DNA of 64,000 nt from Ferrimonas lipolytica (GCF_012295575.1 NZ_CP051180.1:1922001-1986000), one strand, 5' to 3'; shown: positions 19,683-27,923, numbered from the stretch's first letter. Program-made: numbers and translations. The notes: generated from the sequence alone by a model not told the origin.

Positions 19683-20483
19683 ATGCATCCGATGCTGAAC
19701 ATCGCCATTCGCGCTGCGCGTAATGCAGGTAACGTGATCACACGTGCCTATGAAGATTTCGACAAAGTTGAAGCTGAACAAAAAGGCTTGAACGATTATG
19801 TAAGTAACGTAGACCGTGACGCCGAACGCGCCATCATCGCTGCGATCCGTAAAGCGTATCCAGATCACACCGTTATTGGTGAAGAGTCTGGTACTGACAT
19901 CGGTGAAAACGATTCATACAAATGGATTATCGACCCTCTGGATGGCACCTCTAACTTCCTGAAGCGTATTCCACACTTTTCTGTATCCGTTGCCTTACAG
20001 GTAAACGGCAAGACAGAGGTTGGCGTTGTTTACGACCCGATGACCAACGAGCTGTTCTCGGCATCTCGTGGCCAAGGCGCACAGCTGAACAGCCAACGTA
20101 TCCGTGTTGCTAACCAACGTGAGTTAACCGGCACGCTGCTGGGTACTGGTTTCCCGTTCAAGGCTCGTCAGCACACTGACACCTACATGACTATTTTTGG
20201 CGAACTGTTTAACGACGTTGCTGATATGCGTCGTGCTGGTTCTGCTGCATTGGATCTGGCTTACGTAGCCTGTGGTCGTTTGGACGGTTTCTTCGAAATC
20301 GGCCTTAAGCCATGGGATTTCGCCGCCGGCGAATTGCTGGTTCGCGAAGCGGGTGGCATCGTTACCGACTTTACCGGTGGCCATAAGCACATCACCTCTG
20401 GCAACATTGTTGCCGGTGGTCCAAAGGTTACTGCAGGTATCGTTACCAAGATGCGTCCACACTTAAGTGATGCACTGAAGTAA
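19683..20483 (+). CDS. suhB: Inositol-1-monophosphatase / Nus factor SuhB
   Basis: Mg-dependent phosphatase of the IMPase family; in E. coli SuhB also acts in rRNA antitermination. Metal-site motifs are GEESGTD, IDPLDGTSNF and WDFAAGELLVREAGG. The ATG at 19683 (MHPMLNIAIRAAR) gives 266 residues, as in E. coli (267). The open frame begins 30 codons earlier without family similarity. It is divergent from trmJ and ends in a strong terminator. Confidence 0.96.
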   Translation: MHPMLNIAIRAARNAGNVITRAYEDFDKVEAEQKGLNDYVSNVDRDAERAIIAAIRKAYPDHTVIGEESGTDIGENDSYKWIIDPLDGTSNFLKRIPHFSVSVALQVNGKTEVGVVYDPMTNELFSASRGQGAQLNSQRIRVANQRELTGTLLGTGFPFKARQHTDTYMTIFGELFNDVADMRRAGSAALDLAYVACGRLDGFFEIGLKPWDFAAGELLVREAGGIVTDFTGGHKHITSGNIVAGGPKVTAGIVTKMRPHLSDALK

Positions 20484-20507
20484 CAGCAACACTGCTGTAA
20501 TACAAAA

Positions 20508-20538
20508 GGGTCGCTCAGCAATGAGCGACCCTTTTTTT
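20508..20538 (+). terminator. Intrinsic terminator of suhB
   Basis: Ten-bp arms GGGTCGCTCA and TGAGCGACCC around a GCAA loop are followed by seven T. Repeat copy C begins two bases after the T run. Confidence 0.92.
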
Positions 20539-20539
20539 G

Positions 20540-20831
20540 GGCTGTGTCGTAGTTAGCTGTTGAAGTTTATCTTAAGTCTTCGGCTTCACCGATTGCAGTA
20601 CTCTTAAGGGGGGTATGTCGCGGTGGCGACGGCACATTTTTGTATGCATTAGGGGGAGCTTCGCCCCCTTTGGAATCCCCCTTTGCCTTAGGTCGCAGTC
20701 CAAAACGCTTCGCTGAACTGCTCCAATGCGGCAGAAGATCAATAGCGGTAGTGCTTTACCCTTGTATCGCGACTCGACTTGCCAGTGCTTTAACAGCCTT
20801 GGAAAGAGCAACACTTAATTGGTACACAGCC
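20540..20831 (+). repeat. MITE-like repeat, copy C (in suhB terminator T-tract)
   Basis: A 292-bp copy with GGCTGTGTCG at the left and ACACAGCC at the right. Left flank is C-T7-G and right flank is C-T6-G, which suggests an 8-9 bp target duplication made in the suhB T-tract. It is closely similar to copy B, in the same orientation. The predicted frame inside (starting MYALGG) recurs in other copies because the DNA repeats, not because there is evidence of a protein. Confidence 0.88.
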
Positions 20832-21084
20832 CTTTTTTGTTTGATAAGTTGCCCGTTCCGGCATCGTTTAACCCTCTAAACCAAGCCATTACAGCGACCA
20901 AATGTAAGCGCATATATGTTACATAACGTGTCGCTCAAGCTAACCACCTGTGTTCTCTATCGTTACCATCGACCGCCAAGTTCCGTGCCAAAAAGCGGTT
21001 ACAAATGCTTACATTCAACCACTCCGAATGCCACTGCGTTAGCAACACTTAGCCATGCTAAATTTGGCCATAAGGAAAAAGGTT

Positions 21085-21444
21085 ATGAAAGCTCTTCTAC
21101 TCGGCGCAATAATGGCATTGGGTTGCAGCACCATGGCAGTAGCAGAAACCCGGTCTATAGTGGCAGCTGACGATTCCATGGAAACCCGAGTCTGCGTGCA
21201 AGCAGCAACGATTCCGATGCGTCGTTTTTCCAAAGCACTGCGCCACAACCGCTTAGATTACAAGATTATTGGCAAACATCTACGCTGTAACAACGAAGCG
21301 GTAGCCACCTTCGCTGCACGCTATAACTCAGACGACAGGGTCGCCAATCGATTGGCTCGGTATAGTAATGAAGAAGTTCGAACCAAGGTAAAGATCACCG
21401 AGTTAGCGAGCCTGAGTGGTACACTGGTTATATCCGCTAACTAA
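21085..21444 (+). CDS. Small exported protein, DUF3718-like
   Basis: 119 residues from the ATG at 21085, chosen for the AAGGAAAAAGG site before it and for the signal peptide it gives (MKALLLGAIMALGCSTMAVA, cleavage after AVA). The mature part has two cysteines (VCVQAAT and LRCNNEA) spaced about 31 apart, perhaps disulfide-bonded. It also has the pattern RRFSKALRHNRLDYK...LRCNNEAVATFA, which resembles the DUF3718 proteins of Shewanella-like bacteria. The function is unknown. It has its own terminator. Confidence 0.75.
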   Translation: MKALLLGAIMALGCSTMAVAETRSIVAADDSMETRVCVQAATIPMRRFSKALRHNRLDYKIIGKHLRCNNEAVATFAARYNSDDRVANRLARYSNEEVRTKVKITELASLSGTLVISAN

Positions 21445-21461
21445 AGCCTTTTGATAACTAT

Positions 21462-21488
21462 AAGATCAGGTATGCCCTGATCTTTTTA
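21462..21488 (+). terminator. Intrinsic terminator of the DUF3718-like gene
   Basis: Arms AAGATCAGG and CCTGATCTT are followed by a T run. It lies 18 bp after the stop. Confidence 0.85.
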
Positions 21489-21492
21489 TTGG

Positions 21493-21675
21493 CTAAATTG
21501 CTTTGGTTGTTCGAGTCAAGTTGCCCAGTTTCATCACCGTTAGGGTTGCAATCACACCAACTACAACAAACGGAAATAACAGCAAGCTCAACAACGCAAC
21601 CCAAAAATACGATAAATGCCGTGGATGTAACCAACGTTGTCTTCGTTCGCTCGACGTCATATCTGACTGCTGCAT
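21493..21675 (-). CDS. Small single-helix membrane protein, unrecognised
   Basis: A 60-residue frame (MQQSDMTSSERRQRW...) with a short polar and basic N-terminus and one long hydrophobic helix at about residues 20-45 (YFWVALLSLLLFPFVVVGVI), then a basic tail. A GAGGG site lies seven bases before the ATG at 21675; the open frame extends to 21789. I know no family for it. Overlapping frames on the plus strand look less protein-like. It could be spurious, but the helix and basic flanks are consistent with a real inner-membrane protein. Confidence 0.45.
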   Translation of the reverse strand: MQQSDMTSSERRQRWLHPRHLSYFWVALLSLLLFPFVVVGVIATLTVMKLGNLTRTTKAI

Positions 21676-21852
21676 CTCCCTACCCTCTTCCATCAAACAC
21701 CGTTTTAACCAATCTAAGTATATCTGATCGATTCCGCCTCGCTGAATGAGATTTTTGTGCACTAGTTCACACCACGGTGACCACAACATTAGTTAGGGTA
21801 ACGCCAACTTTCTATACTCATAAGCATCAACACAAGGATATATGGACAGAAG

Positions 21853-22260
21853 ATGTTAAATCGCAAATATGGACTAAAGCTGATTAAATACGCCGAAGCC
21901 GGAATTCTGGTTTTGATAGCCATTGCGACTTTATTCGCGATTGGGGAGGAGGTGAAAACAGTGTGGCAACGAGGTCACGTTATTTTGGCGGATCTGCTGC
22001 TGCTGTTTATCTATCTGGAAGTATTAGCGATGGTAGCGAACTACGCCGAGATTGGTAAGCTACCGATTCGTATGCCTGTGTATATTGCCATCGTTGCGCT
22101 GGCACGCTACCTCATCCTCGACATGAAAGCGATGGATGACTGGCGAATTATTGCAATCGCTTCGGCCGCGCTCGTATTGGCGCTGACGGTTCAAGTGATC
22201 AGATATGGTCAGATTAAATTGCCATATCCAGAGCCGGGCCAACGCCAATCCGATGATTAG
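21853..22260 (+). CDS. psiE: PsiE-family membrane protein
   Basis: 135 residues with four predicted transmembrane helices (AGILVLIAIATLFAIGEEV, LLLLFIYLEVLAMVANY, MPVYIAIVALARYLI, IIAIASAALVLALTVQVI). The PsiE pattern includes LLLFIYLEVLAM and RYLILDMK. In E. coli psiE is induced by phosphate starvation; no Pho box was found here. A five-codon frame (21842-21859) with a better ribosome-binding site overlaps its start. The 3' end overlaps yecH by four bases on the opposite strand. Confidence 0.87.
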   Translation: MLNRKYGLKLIKYAEAGILVLIAIATLFAIGEEVKTVWQRGHVILADLLLLFIYLEVLAMVANYAEIGKLPIRMPVYIAIVALARYLILDMKAMDDWRIIAIASAALVLALTVQVIRYGQIKLPYPEPGQRQSDD

Positions 22261-22496
22261 TGGTTACACACATTACCGCGATTAAGCACGAAACCTTCAC
22301 CATCGACTACGATTTTGTCCATTTTCTGTAAAAATGCCAAAATCTGGTCGGCGGTTTGGTCTTCCGAGTGGCAGGTGTGGAAACGAGCGTCTGCACCGAA
22401 TGCTTCGGTAGCCAGTTGGCTTAGTTGTGCAATCGCCTTAGGTTCGGTTTGTTGGCCAATCAAATTAATGAACTCATGAGCATGTACACTGGACAT
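22257..22496 (-). CDS. yecH: YecH-family protein
   Basis: 79 residues, co-linear over the whole length with E. coli YecH: an S-x-H-x-HE N-terminus (SVHAHEFINLI), a central FGADARFHTCHSEDQTADQI, and a C-terminal NVCNH. The conserved His and Cys residues are suggested to bind metal. Function is not established. It is convergent with psiE. Confidence 0.88.
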   Translation of the reverse strand: MSSVHAHEFINLIGQQTEPKAIAQLSQLATEAFGADARFHTCHSEDQTADQILAFLQKMDKIVVDGEGFVLNRGNVCNH

Positions 22497-22625
22497 GGAA
22501 ACTCCATCGTGGGCTTGTTTAAAGATGCATTAAGGTAGCACCTTTAGATGAATTGGCGAAAATCGCGCACCCTAATTGTGAAATAGCACACAAAATCCCC
22601 TTATCCAAACTCTCAGGAGTTCCAG

Positions 22626-24314
22626 TTGCTTGCTGAAACGATCAATCTCACCATTGGTTTAACCCAACAGATGAGCCTCTACCTGGTATTGGCCTACATG
22701 TTAACCAAAACCCCTGTATTACGACCGATGGTAGATTTGGCGCTGGGCTCGCCACATAAATTAGTGTTGTACATCACCTTCTCTTGCTTGTGCGTAATGG
22801 GAACCTATTTTGGTGAACAGACCCACGATGCTATCGCCAACACCCGCGCGATGGGGGCGGTACTATCAGGTTTACTCGGCGGTCCAGTCACCGGATTTTT
22901 TGTCGGCTTAACTGGCGGCTTACATCGTTACAGTTTGGGCGGGTTTACCGATCTTGCCTGTGCAGTATCAACCACCCTTGAAGGTACCTTTGCTGGCTTA
23001 ATGCACCTGTATCTAGTACGTCGCAAAAACCTTGAGCAGTTGTTTAATCCATTTTGGGTATTTGCTATTGCCTTGGTAGCCGAGCTGCTACAGATGGCTA
23101 CTATCTTGATTCTTGCCGAACCTTTTACAGATGCATGGCAGTTGGTCAAAACCATCGCGATTCCAATGCTGTTGGTAAACTCTCTCGGCGCCGCCATGTT
23201 CATGAGCATGATCCGCGATCAGCGGGCGATGGCGGAAAAAATCTCCTCAATCTACTCAGCTAAAGCACTAAAGATTGCCGAACGAACCGTGGGTCACTTA
23301 AGCCAAGGATTCAACCAGCAAACCGCAGGGGTAGTAGCTAAAATCATCTTTGAAGAAACCGGCGTCAGCGCCGTTGCCATTACCGACTGCAGCAAGTTGT
23401 TGGCCTTTATCGGTCACGGCGCCGATCACCATCTTCCTGCCACCCCTATTGCCTCTGCGCAAACCGCCGCTGCCATCAGAAACAACGAAGTGGTATTTAT
23501 TGATGGAATCGAGCACCAATTTTCCTGTTCAATCAGCAATCAATGTCAGCTCGGCAGCTGCCTAATAGTGCCACTTAGAGGCGAAAATGAGGTGATTGGT
23601 ACGGTTAAACTGTATGAGAAAAAATCACGATTTTTCTTAAATCTAAACCAAACCCTCGGGGAGGGGATTGCGCGGGTACTGGAAAACCAGATCCTCCATA
23701 GCCGTTTTATCGACCAGAAAAATCTATTGGTACAAAACGAACTGAAATTACTGCAAGCGCAGATAAACCCCCATTTTCTATTTAACGCCCTAAACACCCT
23801 TAATGCAGTGATAAGGATCGACCGAGATAAGGCGCGAGAGCTCACTCAGCAACTGGCGTCTTTTCTGCGCGCCAACCTCAAGCGCGGTACCGATACCATC
23901 ACCTTGGCGGAGGAGCTCGAACACGTTGGCTCCTACCTCAAAATTGAGCGAGCCCGTTTTGGTGAGCAGCTTGAAGTAAGCTGGCAGATTGCCCCCGAAC
24001 TGACGCAGGCCACCATGCCAACCTTCACCTTACAACCATTGGTTGAAAATGCGGTGAAACACGGCACCTCAACGCTGCTCGAGGTGGGCAAGATCAACAT
24101 CAGCGCCCAACAAATTGATGGTAAATTACAGCTCAGCGTAACCGACAATGCCGGCGCATATCGCCCTAGCGGAGAGTCTGATGGGCTTGGAATGGGGATT
24201 GTTGATAAACGTATTAAGACGATGTTCGGTACAGAGTATGGAATAACCATCGAATGTGAGCCCGACCAATTCACCCGCATCAATGTACTATTACCAATGA
24301 GCACTGGCGCATGA
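22626..24314 (+). CDS. btsS: Sensor histidine kinase BtsS (LytS family)
   Basis: LytS-type kinase closely resembling E. coli BtsS (YehU), a high-affinity pyruvate sensor. It has a 5TMR-LYT membrane domain (about residues 1-200, with GAVLSGLLGGPVTGFFVGLTGG), a GAF-like domain (about 215-355), and a His_kinase domain with H383 in INPHFLFNALNTLNAV. A HATPase domain follows (QPLVENAVKHG, GLGMGIVDKR). It starts with TTG at 22626, six bases after AGGAG. The stop overlaps the btsR start by four bases (ATGA). Confidence 0.93.
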   Translation: MLAETINLTIGLTQQMSLYLVLAYMLTKTPVLRPMVDLALGSPHKLVLYITFSCLCVMGTYFGEQTHDAIANTRAMGAVLSGLLGGPVTGFFVGLTGGLHRYSLGGFTDLACAVSTTLEGTFAGLMHLYLVRRKNLEQLFNPFWVFAIALVAELLQMATILILAEPFTDAWQLVKTIAIPMLLVNSLGAAMFMSMIRDQRAMAEKISSIYSAKALKIAERTVGHLSQGFNQQTAGVVAKIIFEETGVSAVAITDCSKLLAFIGHGADHHLPATPIASAQTAAAIRNNEVVFIDGIEHQFSCSISNQCQLGSCLIVPLRGENEVIGTVKLYEKKSRFFLNLNQTLGEGIARVLENQILHSRFIDQKNLLVQNELKLLQAQINPHFLFNALNTLNAVIRIDRDKARELTQQLASFLRANLKRGTDTITLAEELEHVGSYLKIERARFGEQLEVSWQIAPELTQATMPTFTLQPLVENAVKHGTSTLLEVGKINISAQQIDGKLQLSVTDNAGAYRPSGESDGLGMGIVDKRIKTMFGTEYGITIECEPDQFTRINVLLPMSTGA

Positions 24315-25018
24315 TCCGTACCCTGATAATCGATGACGAGCCACTGGCTCGGCAAGAACTAATGGCGTTACTAGCCGAACATCAAGACATTGAGGTCGTT
24401 GCTCAAGCGGCTAACGCCATCGATGGCCTCAGTAAGTTGCATCAGTTTAAACCTGACTTAGTATTGGTTGATATTCAGATGCCGAAGATCACCGGTATGG
24501 AAATGATTTCGATGCTCGACAACAACGAGCTGCCTCATATCGTCTTCGTCACCGCTTACGATCAATACGCAATTAAGGCTTTTGAACACCACGCCACTGA
24601 TTACCTGTTAAAGCCGATAGAAGCGCAACGGCTGGCGCAAACCTTAGCGCGGATCCGTACCGCTACCACGCCAGCAATGACCACACAGCTGGAACCGTTA
24701 CCCCACCTACCCTGCTATTCACACAAGCGCCTTAAGATCGTAGATGTCAGCGAGGTAGAATATGTGTTTTCCGATGTCAGCGGTGTCCATGTAGCTACCA
24801 GCGAAGGAACCTATCACACCCAGTTGACGCTGAAAGTAATTGAGCAACAGCCCACCTTCATTCGGTGCCACCGCCAATACCTAGTGCAAGCCGACGCAGT
24901 GGCAGAAATCATTCTATTAGATGGCGGTAACGCCGAAATTGAGACTCGCTCCAATCAAAAAGTGCCAGTGAGTCGTCGCTACCTAAAGCCACTTAAACAG
25001 AAATTTGGGTTCCAATAG
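24311..25018 (+). CDS. btsR: Response regulator BtsR (LytTR family)
   Basis: Receiver domain with phosphoacceptor D54 (LVLVDIQMP) and a C-terminal LytTR DNA-binding domain (about residues 130-235; CHRQYLVQADAVAEI, VPVSRRYLKPLKQ). With BtsS it forms a pyruvate-sensing pair which in E. coli switches on btsT, a CstA-family pyruvate importer. Here a CstA-family gene lies 0.6 kb downstream, with matching operators before it. Confidence 0.93.
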   Translation: MIRTLIIDDEPLARQELMALLAEHQDIEVVAQAANAIDGLSKLHQFKPDLVLVDIQMPKITGMEMISMLDNNELPHIVFVTAYDQYAIKAFEHHATDYLLKPIEAQRLAQTLARIRTATTPAMTTQLEPLPHLPCYSHKRLKIVDVSEVEYVFSDVSGVHVATSEGTYHTQLTLKVIEQQPTFIRCHRQYLVQADAVAEIILLDGGNAEIETRSNQKVPVSRRYLKPLKQKFGFQ

Positions 25019-25112
25019 TGTGATTTTTTAGATACATCCGCTAACTGCTTCTACACTTTCAGTTATCCAAGGGTGTTCCCAGATTCTGATATAAGTGCAA
25101 CGAGGTAGTGTC

Positions 25113-25403
25113 ATGTCTTTAACCAAAGCTGATCTCACTGATCTGCTGGTCAGTCAACGTCATTTGAAGGTTGCTGACGCTCGCAATCTAGTCGATGTGT
25201 TCTTCGAAGAGATCCGAGAGGCCTTAGAACAAGGCGAAGAGGTAAAACTCAGTGGCTTCGGTGTCTTTCACCTACGCGACAAAACCCCGAGGCCGGGGCG
25301 CAACCCCAAAACCGGCGAGTCCCATGAAATTGCAGCTAGGCGGGTAGTAACATTCTCGGCTGGAGGCAAATTAAAGGGCCGAGTGGCAACGCTAAAAGCT
25401 TGA
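25113..25403 (+). CDS. IHF-alpha-like DNA-bending protein
   Basis: 96 residues of the HU/IHF family from the ATG at 25113 (GAGGT site six bases upstream). The segments [25 protein letters not shown] and [10 protein letters not shown]...[12 protein letters not shown]-like (here [13 protein letters not shown]) are much nearer IHF alpha than HU, with the beta-arm Pro in RPGRNPKTG. It does not sit by pheT, the usual ihfA place, so it may be a paralogue. It lies alone between btsR and the transporter gene. Confidence 0.8.
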   Translation: MSLTKADLTDLLVSQRHLKVADARNLVDVFFEEIREALEQGEEVKLSGFGVFHLRDKTPRPGRNPKTGESHEIAARRVVTFSAGGKLKGRVATLKA

Positions 25404-25474
25404 TATGTTGCTCAATTTAACTATCTAGCATGGAGTCATCGCTGTGGCTCCACTGCTCAATTCCAGTATTTGTT

Positions 25475-25523
25475 ACCGCTTATTTAATATATCTGCCGCT
25501 TAGCAGCCTATATATACCGCTTA
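25475..25523 (+). promoter_or_regulatory. BtsR-type direct repeats before the cstA-family gene
   Basis: Three direct repeats: ACCGCTTA at 25475-25482, GCCGCTTA at 25495-25502 and ACCGCTTA at 25516-25523, with spacers of 12 and 13 bp. Two are exact matches to the motif known for E. coli BtsR (YehT), ACC(G/A)CT(C/T)A in direct repeats about 13 bp apart. A possible further copy, ACTGCTCA, is at 25452-25459. A candidate -10 TAAAAT lies at 25557-25562. Confidence 0.8.
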
Positions 25524-25593
25524 CCTAGATCCTCCAGCAGCATTGATTTATAACCGTAAAATAACGCCCATTCATACTGTTGGGATTATGATC

Positions 25594-27048
25594 ATGTTGT
25601 GGTTTTTTAGTTGTATCGCTTTACTGATCGGCGGTTACTTTATTTACGGTGCCTTTGTTGAGAAGGTATTTGGTATCAAGGAAGAGCGTAAGACGCCCGC
25701 TCTTACTCGCGCTGATGGCGTTGATTACGTGCCAATGTCTAAAGGCCGAGTCTATCTAGTTCAATTGCTTAACATTGCCGGTGTAGGCCCAATCTTTGGC
25801 CCTATTATGGGTGCGCTATACGGTCCAGCAGCAATGGTTTGGATTGTAGTCGGCTGTATCTTTGCTGGTGCAACCCACGATTACTTCTCCGGCATGTTGT
25901 CTGTTCGTAACGGTGGTGCATCAGTACCAAGCATCGTTGGTCGTTACTTAGGTAAACCTGCTAAGCACTTCATGAACTTGTTTGCCATCGTACTGCTGCT
26001 ATTGGTTGGTGTTGTATTCGTGTCGGCTCCAGCCAGCATGTTAACCAACCTAATCAACTCAAACAGCGATCTGGTTGTTGGCAGCTTGACCATGGTTGGC
26101 ATCATCTTCACCTACTACGTAGTTGCCACTATTGTCCCAGTTGACAAAATTATTGGCCGTTTCTACCCACTGTTTGGCGCCTTGCTGATCTTCATGTCTG
26201 TTGGCCTGATTACTGCGGTAATGTTCTCTGCGGACCACCAGCTGATGGGCGATTTTGTACCGTCTGACATGCTAACCAACATGAACCCTAATGACATGCC
26301 GTTATGGCCAGCATTGTTCATTACCATCGCTTGTGGAGCTATCTCAGGTTTCCACGCAACCCAGTCTCCACTGATGGCGCGTTGCATGGAAAATGAAAAG
26401 AACGGCCGCTTTGTATTCTACGGAGCAATGATTGGTGAAGGTATCATCGCACTTATCTGGTGTGCACTGGCTCTGTCTTACTTCGGTAATGTTGACGCCT
26501 TAGCCGCTGCTGTTGCAGACGGTGGACCAGGTAAAGTGGTATACGACGCATCCTTCGGCCTGCTCGGTGTAGCTGGTGGCATCATCGCTTTCTTGGGTGT
26601 GGTTATCCTACCAATCACCTCCGGCGATACCGCTTTCCGCTCTAGCCGCCTGATCTTGGCTGAATACTTCAGCATGAGCCAAGTTAAGATAGTTAACCGT
26701 CTGATTATCGCTGCGCCGCTATTCATCATCGGTGCGATTCTGACTCAGGTAGATTTCGGTATCATCTGGCGCTACTTCGGCTTCGCCAACCAATTAACTG
26801 CAACAATGATGTTATGGACTGCAACCGCTTACTTGGCTCGCGCCGACAAGCTGCACTGGATTGCTTCCGTACCTGCCATGTTTATGACTGCAGTAATCAC
26901 TACCTTCATCCTTAACAGCGCCAAGCTTGGTTTCGGGTTACCAATGGAACTGTCTACCGCGTGTGGTGTTGTAACCGCTGCCGTAGCCGCTTGGTTCGTC
27001 ATTGGCGTTATCGGTAAGCAAGAGCTACCGGCTGACGCTGAAGCGTAA
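25594..27048 (+). CDS. CstA-family (BtsT-like) pyruvate/peptide transporter
   Basis: Polytopic membrane protein of the carbon-starvation (CstA) family with about 12-14 hydrophobic segments. Family signatures are LLNIAGVGPIFGPIMGALYGP, HDYFSGMLSVRNGGASVP and GDTAFRSSRLILAEYF. At 484 residues it is the short form common in marine gammaproteobacteria; E. coli CstA and BtsT are about 700. The start at ATG 25594 (MLWFFSCIALLIGGYF) matches such homologues; the frame is open to TTG 25543. Its place beside BtsSR and the operators suggests pyruvate uptake. It ends in a strong terminator. Confidence 0.88.
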   Translation: MLWFFSCIALLIGGYFIYGAFVEKVFGIKEERKTPALTRADGVDYVPMSKGRVYLVQLLNIAGVGPIFGPIMGALYGPAAMVWIVVGCIFAGATHDYFSGMLSVRNGGASVPSIVGRYLGKPAKHFMNLFAIVLLLLVGVVFVSAPASMLTNLINSNSDLVVGSLTMVGIIFTYYVVATIVPVDKIIGRFYPLFGALLIFMSVGLITAVMFSADHQLMGDFVPSDMLTNMNPNDMPLWPALFITIACGAISGFHATQSPLMARCMENEKNGRFVFYGAMIGEGIIALIWCALALSYFGNVDALAAAVADGGPGKVVYDASFGLLGVAGGIIAFLGVVILPITSGDTAFRSSRLILAEYFSMSQVKIVNRLIIAAPLFIIGAILTQVDFGIIWRYFGFANQLTATMMLWTATAYLARADKLHWIASVPAMFMTAVITTFILNSAKLGFGLPMELSTACGVVTAAVAAWFVIGVIGKQELPADAEA

Positions 27049-27080
27049 TTTCGAATAAGTCAGCAGCTTCTTCGAACGAA

Positions 27081-27111
27081 AAATGGCGACCCTCGGGTCG
27101 CCATTTTTTTT
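27081..27111 (+). terminator. Intrinsic terminator of the cstA-family gene
   Basis: Arms ATGGCGACCC (27083-27092) and GGGTCGCCAT (27095-27104) are followed by eight T. Repeat copy D begins directly at the end of the T run. Confidence 0.92.
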
Positions 27112-27398
27112 GGCTGTGTACCAATTAAGTGTTGTTCTTTCTAATGCTGTTAAAGCACCGGCTAGGCGAGTGTTGATACAAGGGCAAAGCACTACCGCTA
27201 TTGATCTGCTGCCGCATTGGAGCAGTTCAGCGAAGCGTTTTGGACTGCGACCTAAGACAGAGGAGGATTCCAAAGGGGGCGCCCCCCCTAATGCATACAA
27301 GAATGTGCCGTCGCCACCGCGACATCATCCTCTAAAGCACCACAATCGGTGAAGCCGAAGGCTTGATATAAACCTCAACAGCTAACGACGACACAGCC
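27112..27398 (-). repeat. MITE-like repeat, copy D (at cstA-gene terminator T-tract)
   Basis: A 287-bp copy in the orientation of copy A: GGCTGTGTACC at the left, and CGACGACACAGCC at the right. It abuts the T-tract of the preceding terminator. No clear direct duplication is seen; instead the flanks CCATT and AATGG are in inverted arrangement. The 27025-27300 frame on the minus strand (starting MYALGG) lies mainly in this repeat and is probably not a gene. Confidence 0.87.
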
Positions 27399-27408
27399 AA
27401 TTAATGGC

Positions 27409-27771
27409 CTAGTACCAAAGATGACTAAAGAAAGTTACCTCAAACTCAGTTTCAGTGAATTGCTCAGCATTTACCGCCTGCCCTGAGCGGCTCAGGCTCA
27501 GCTTGCCACCGTTGTCTTGCAATTGATATTGCTGGCCAAGCTCGGCATCAAACATCAGATAAGTCGCCTCATCTGTCCCATTCAAAGCCACCTCTAGCAG
27601 TTGAGTGCCAGCACCGACACGCAATTTGCCATCGGCAATAATGGCCGCACGGTCATTGGTGGAAACAATAGAAATGTTATCCGGCAAGGTAACCGCTGCG
27701 GATTCGATACTGCCCATCGCGGACACGGCAGAGGTAACGGATAGCAATGTTACGGCAACAAACTTAATCAT
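27409..27771 (-). CDS. Small exported protein, unrecognised (weakly YccT/DUF2057-like)
   Basis: 120 residues with a signal peptide (MIKFVAVTLLSVTSAVSAMG). The mature part is beta-rich, and its order LPDNISIVSTNDR...ADGKLRVGAGTQLLEVALNG recalls the start of DUF2057 (YccT) proteins, which place a short beta unit before an L-x-x-G-x-N-x-L strand. The match is weak and the protein is about half their usual length. It could be a truncated or divergent member. The promoter is probably in 27772-27850. Confidence 0.55.
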   Translation of the reverse strand: MIKFVAVTLLSVTSAVSAMGSIESAAVTLPDNISIVSTNDRAAIIADGKLRVGAGTQLLEVALNGTDEATYLMFDAELGQQYQLQDNGGKLSLSRSGQAVNAEQFTETEFEVTFFSHLWY

Positions 27772-27923
27772 ATAGACCCCATTAAAGTTTCAACAATATA
27801 CCCTTGTGAGTACACTATTAAAGCCTAAGCCGAGCCAAAGAATTTAACAAATTAAGTGCATTATATCGATATAGAGAAAGAACCTAGCTGTAACACCAAT
27901 AGCAATAACGACAGTAACTGTAA

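Noticed and set aside
21489-21749. Plus-strand frames after the DUF3718-like gene
   Set aside because: The minus-strand frame at the same place has a membrane helix with basic flanks and a better start; the plus-strand frames begin in the preceding terminator.
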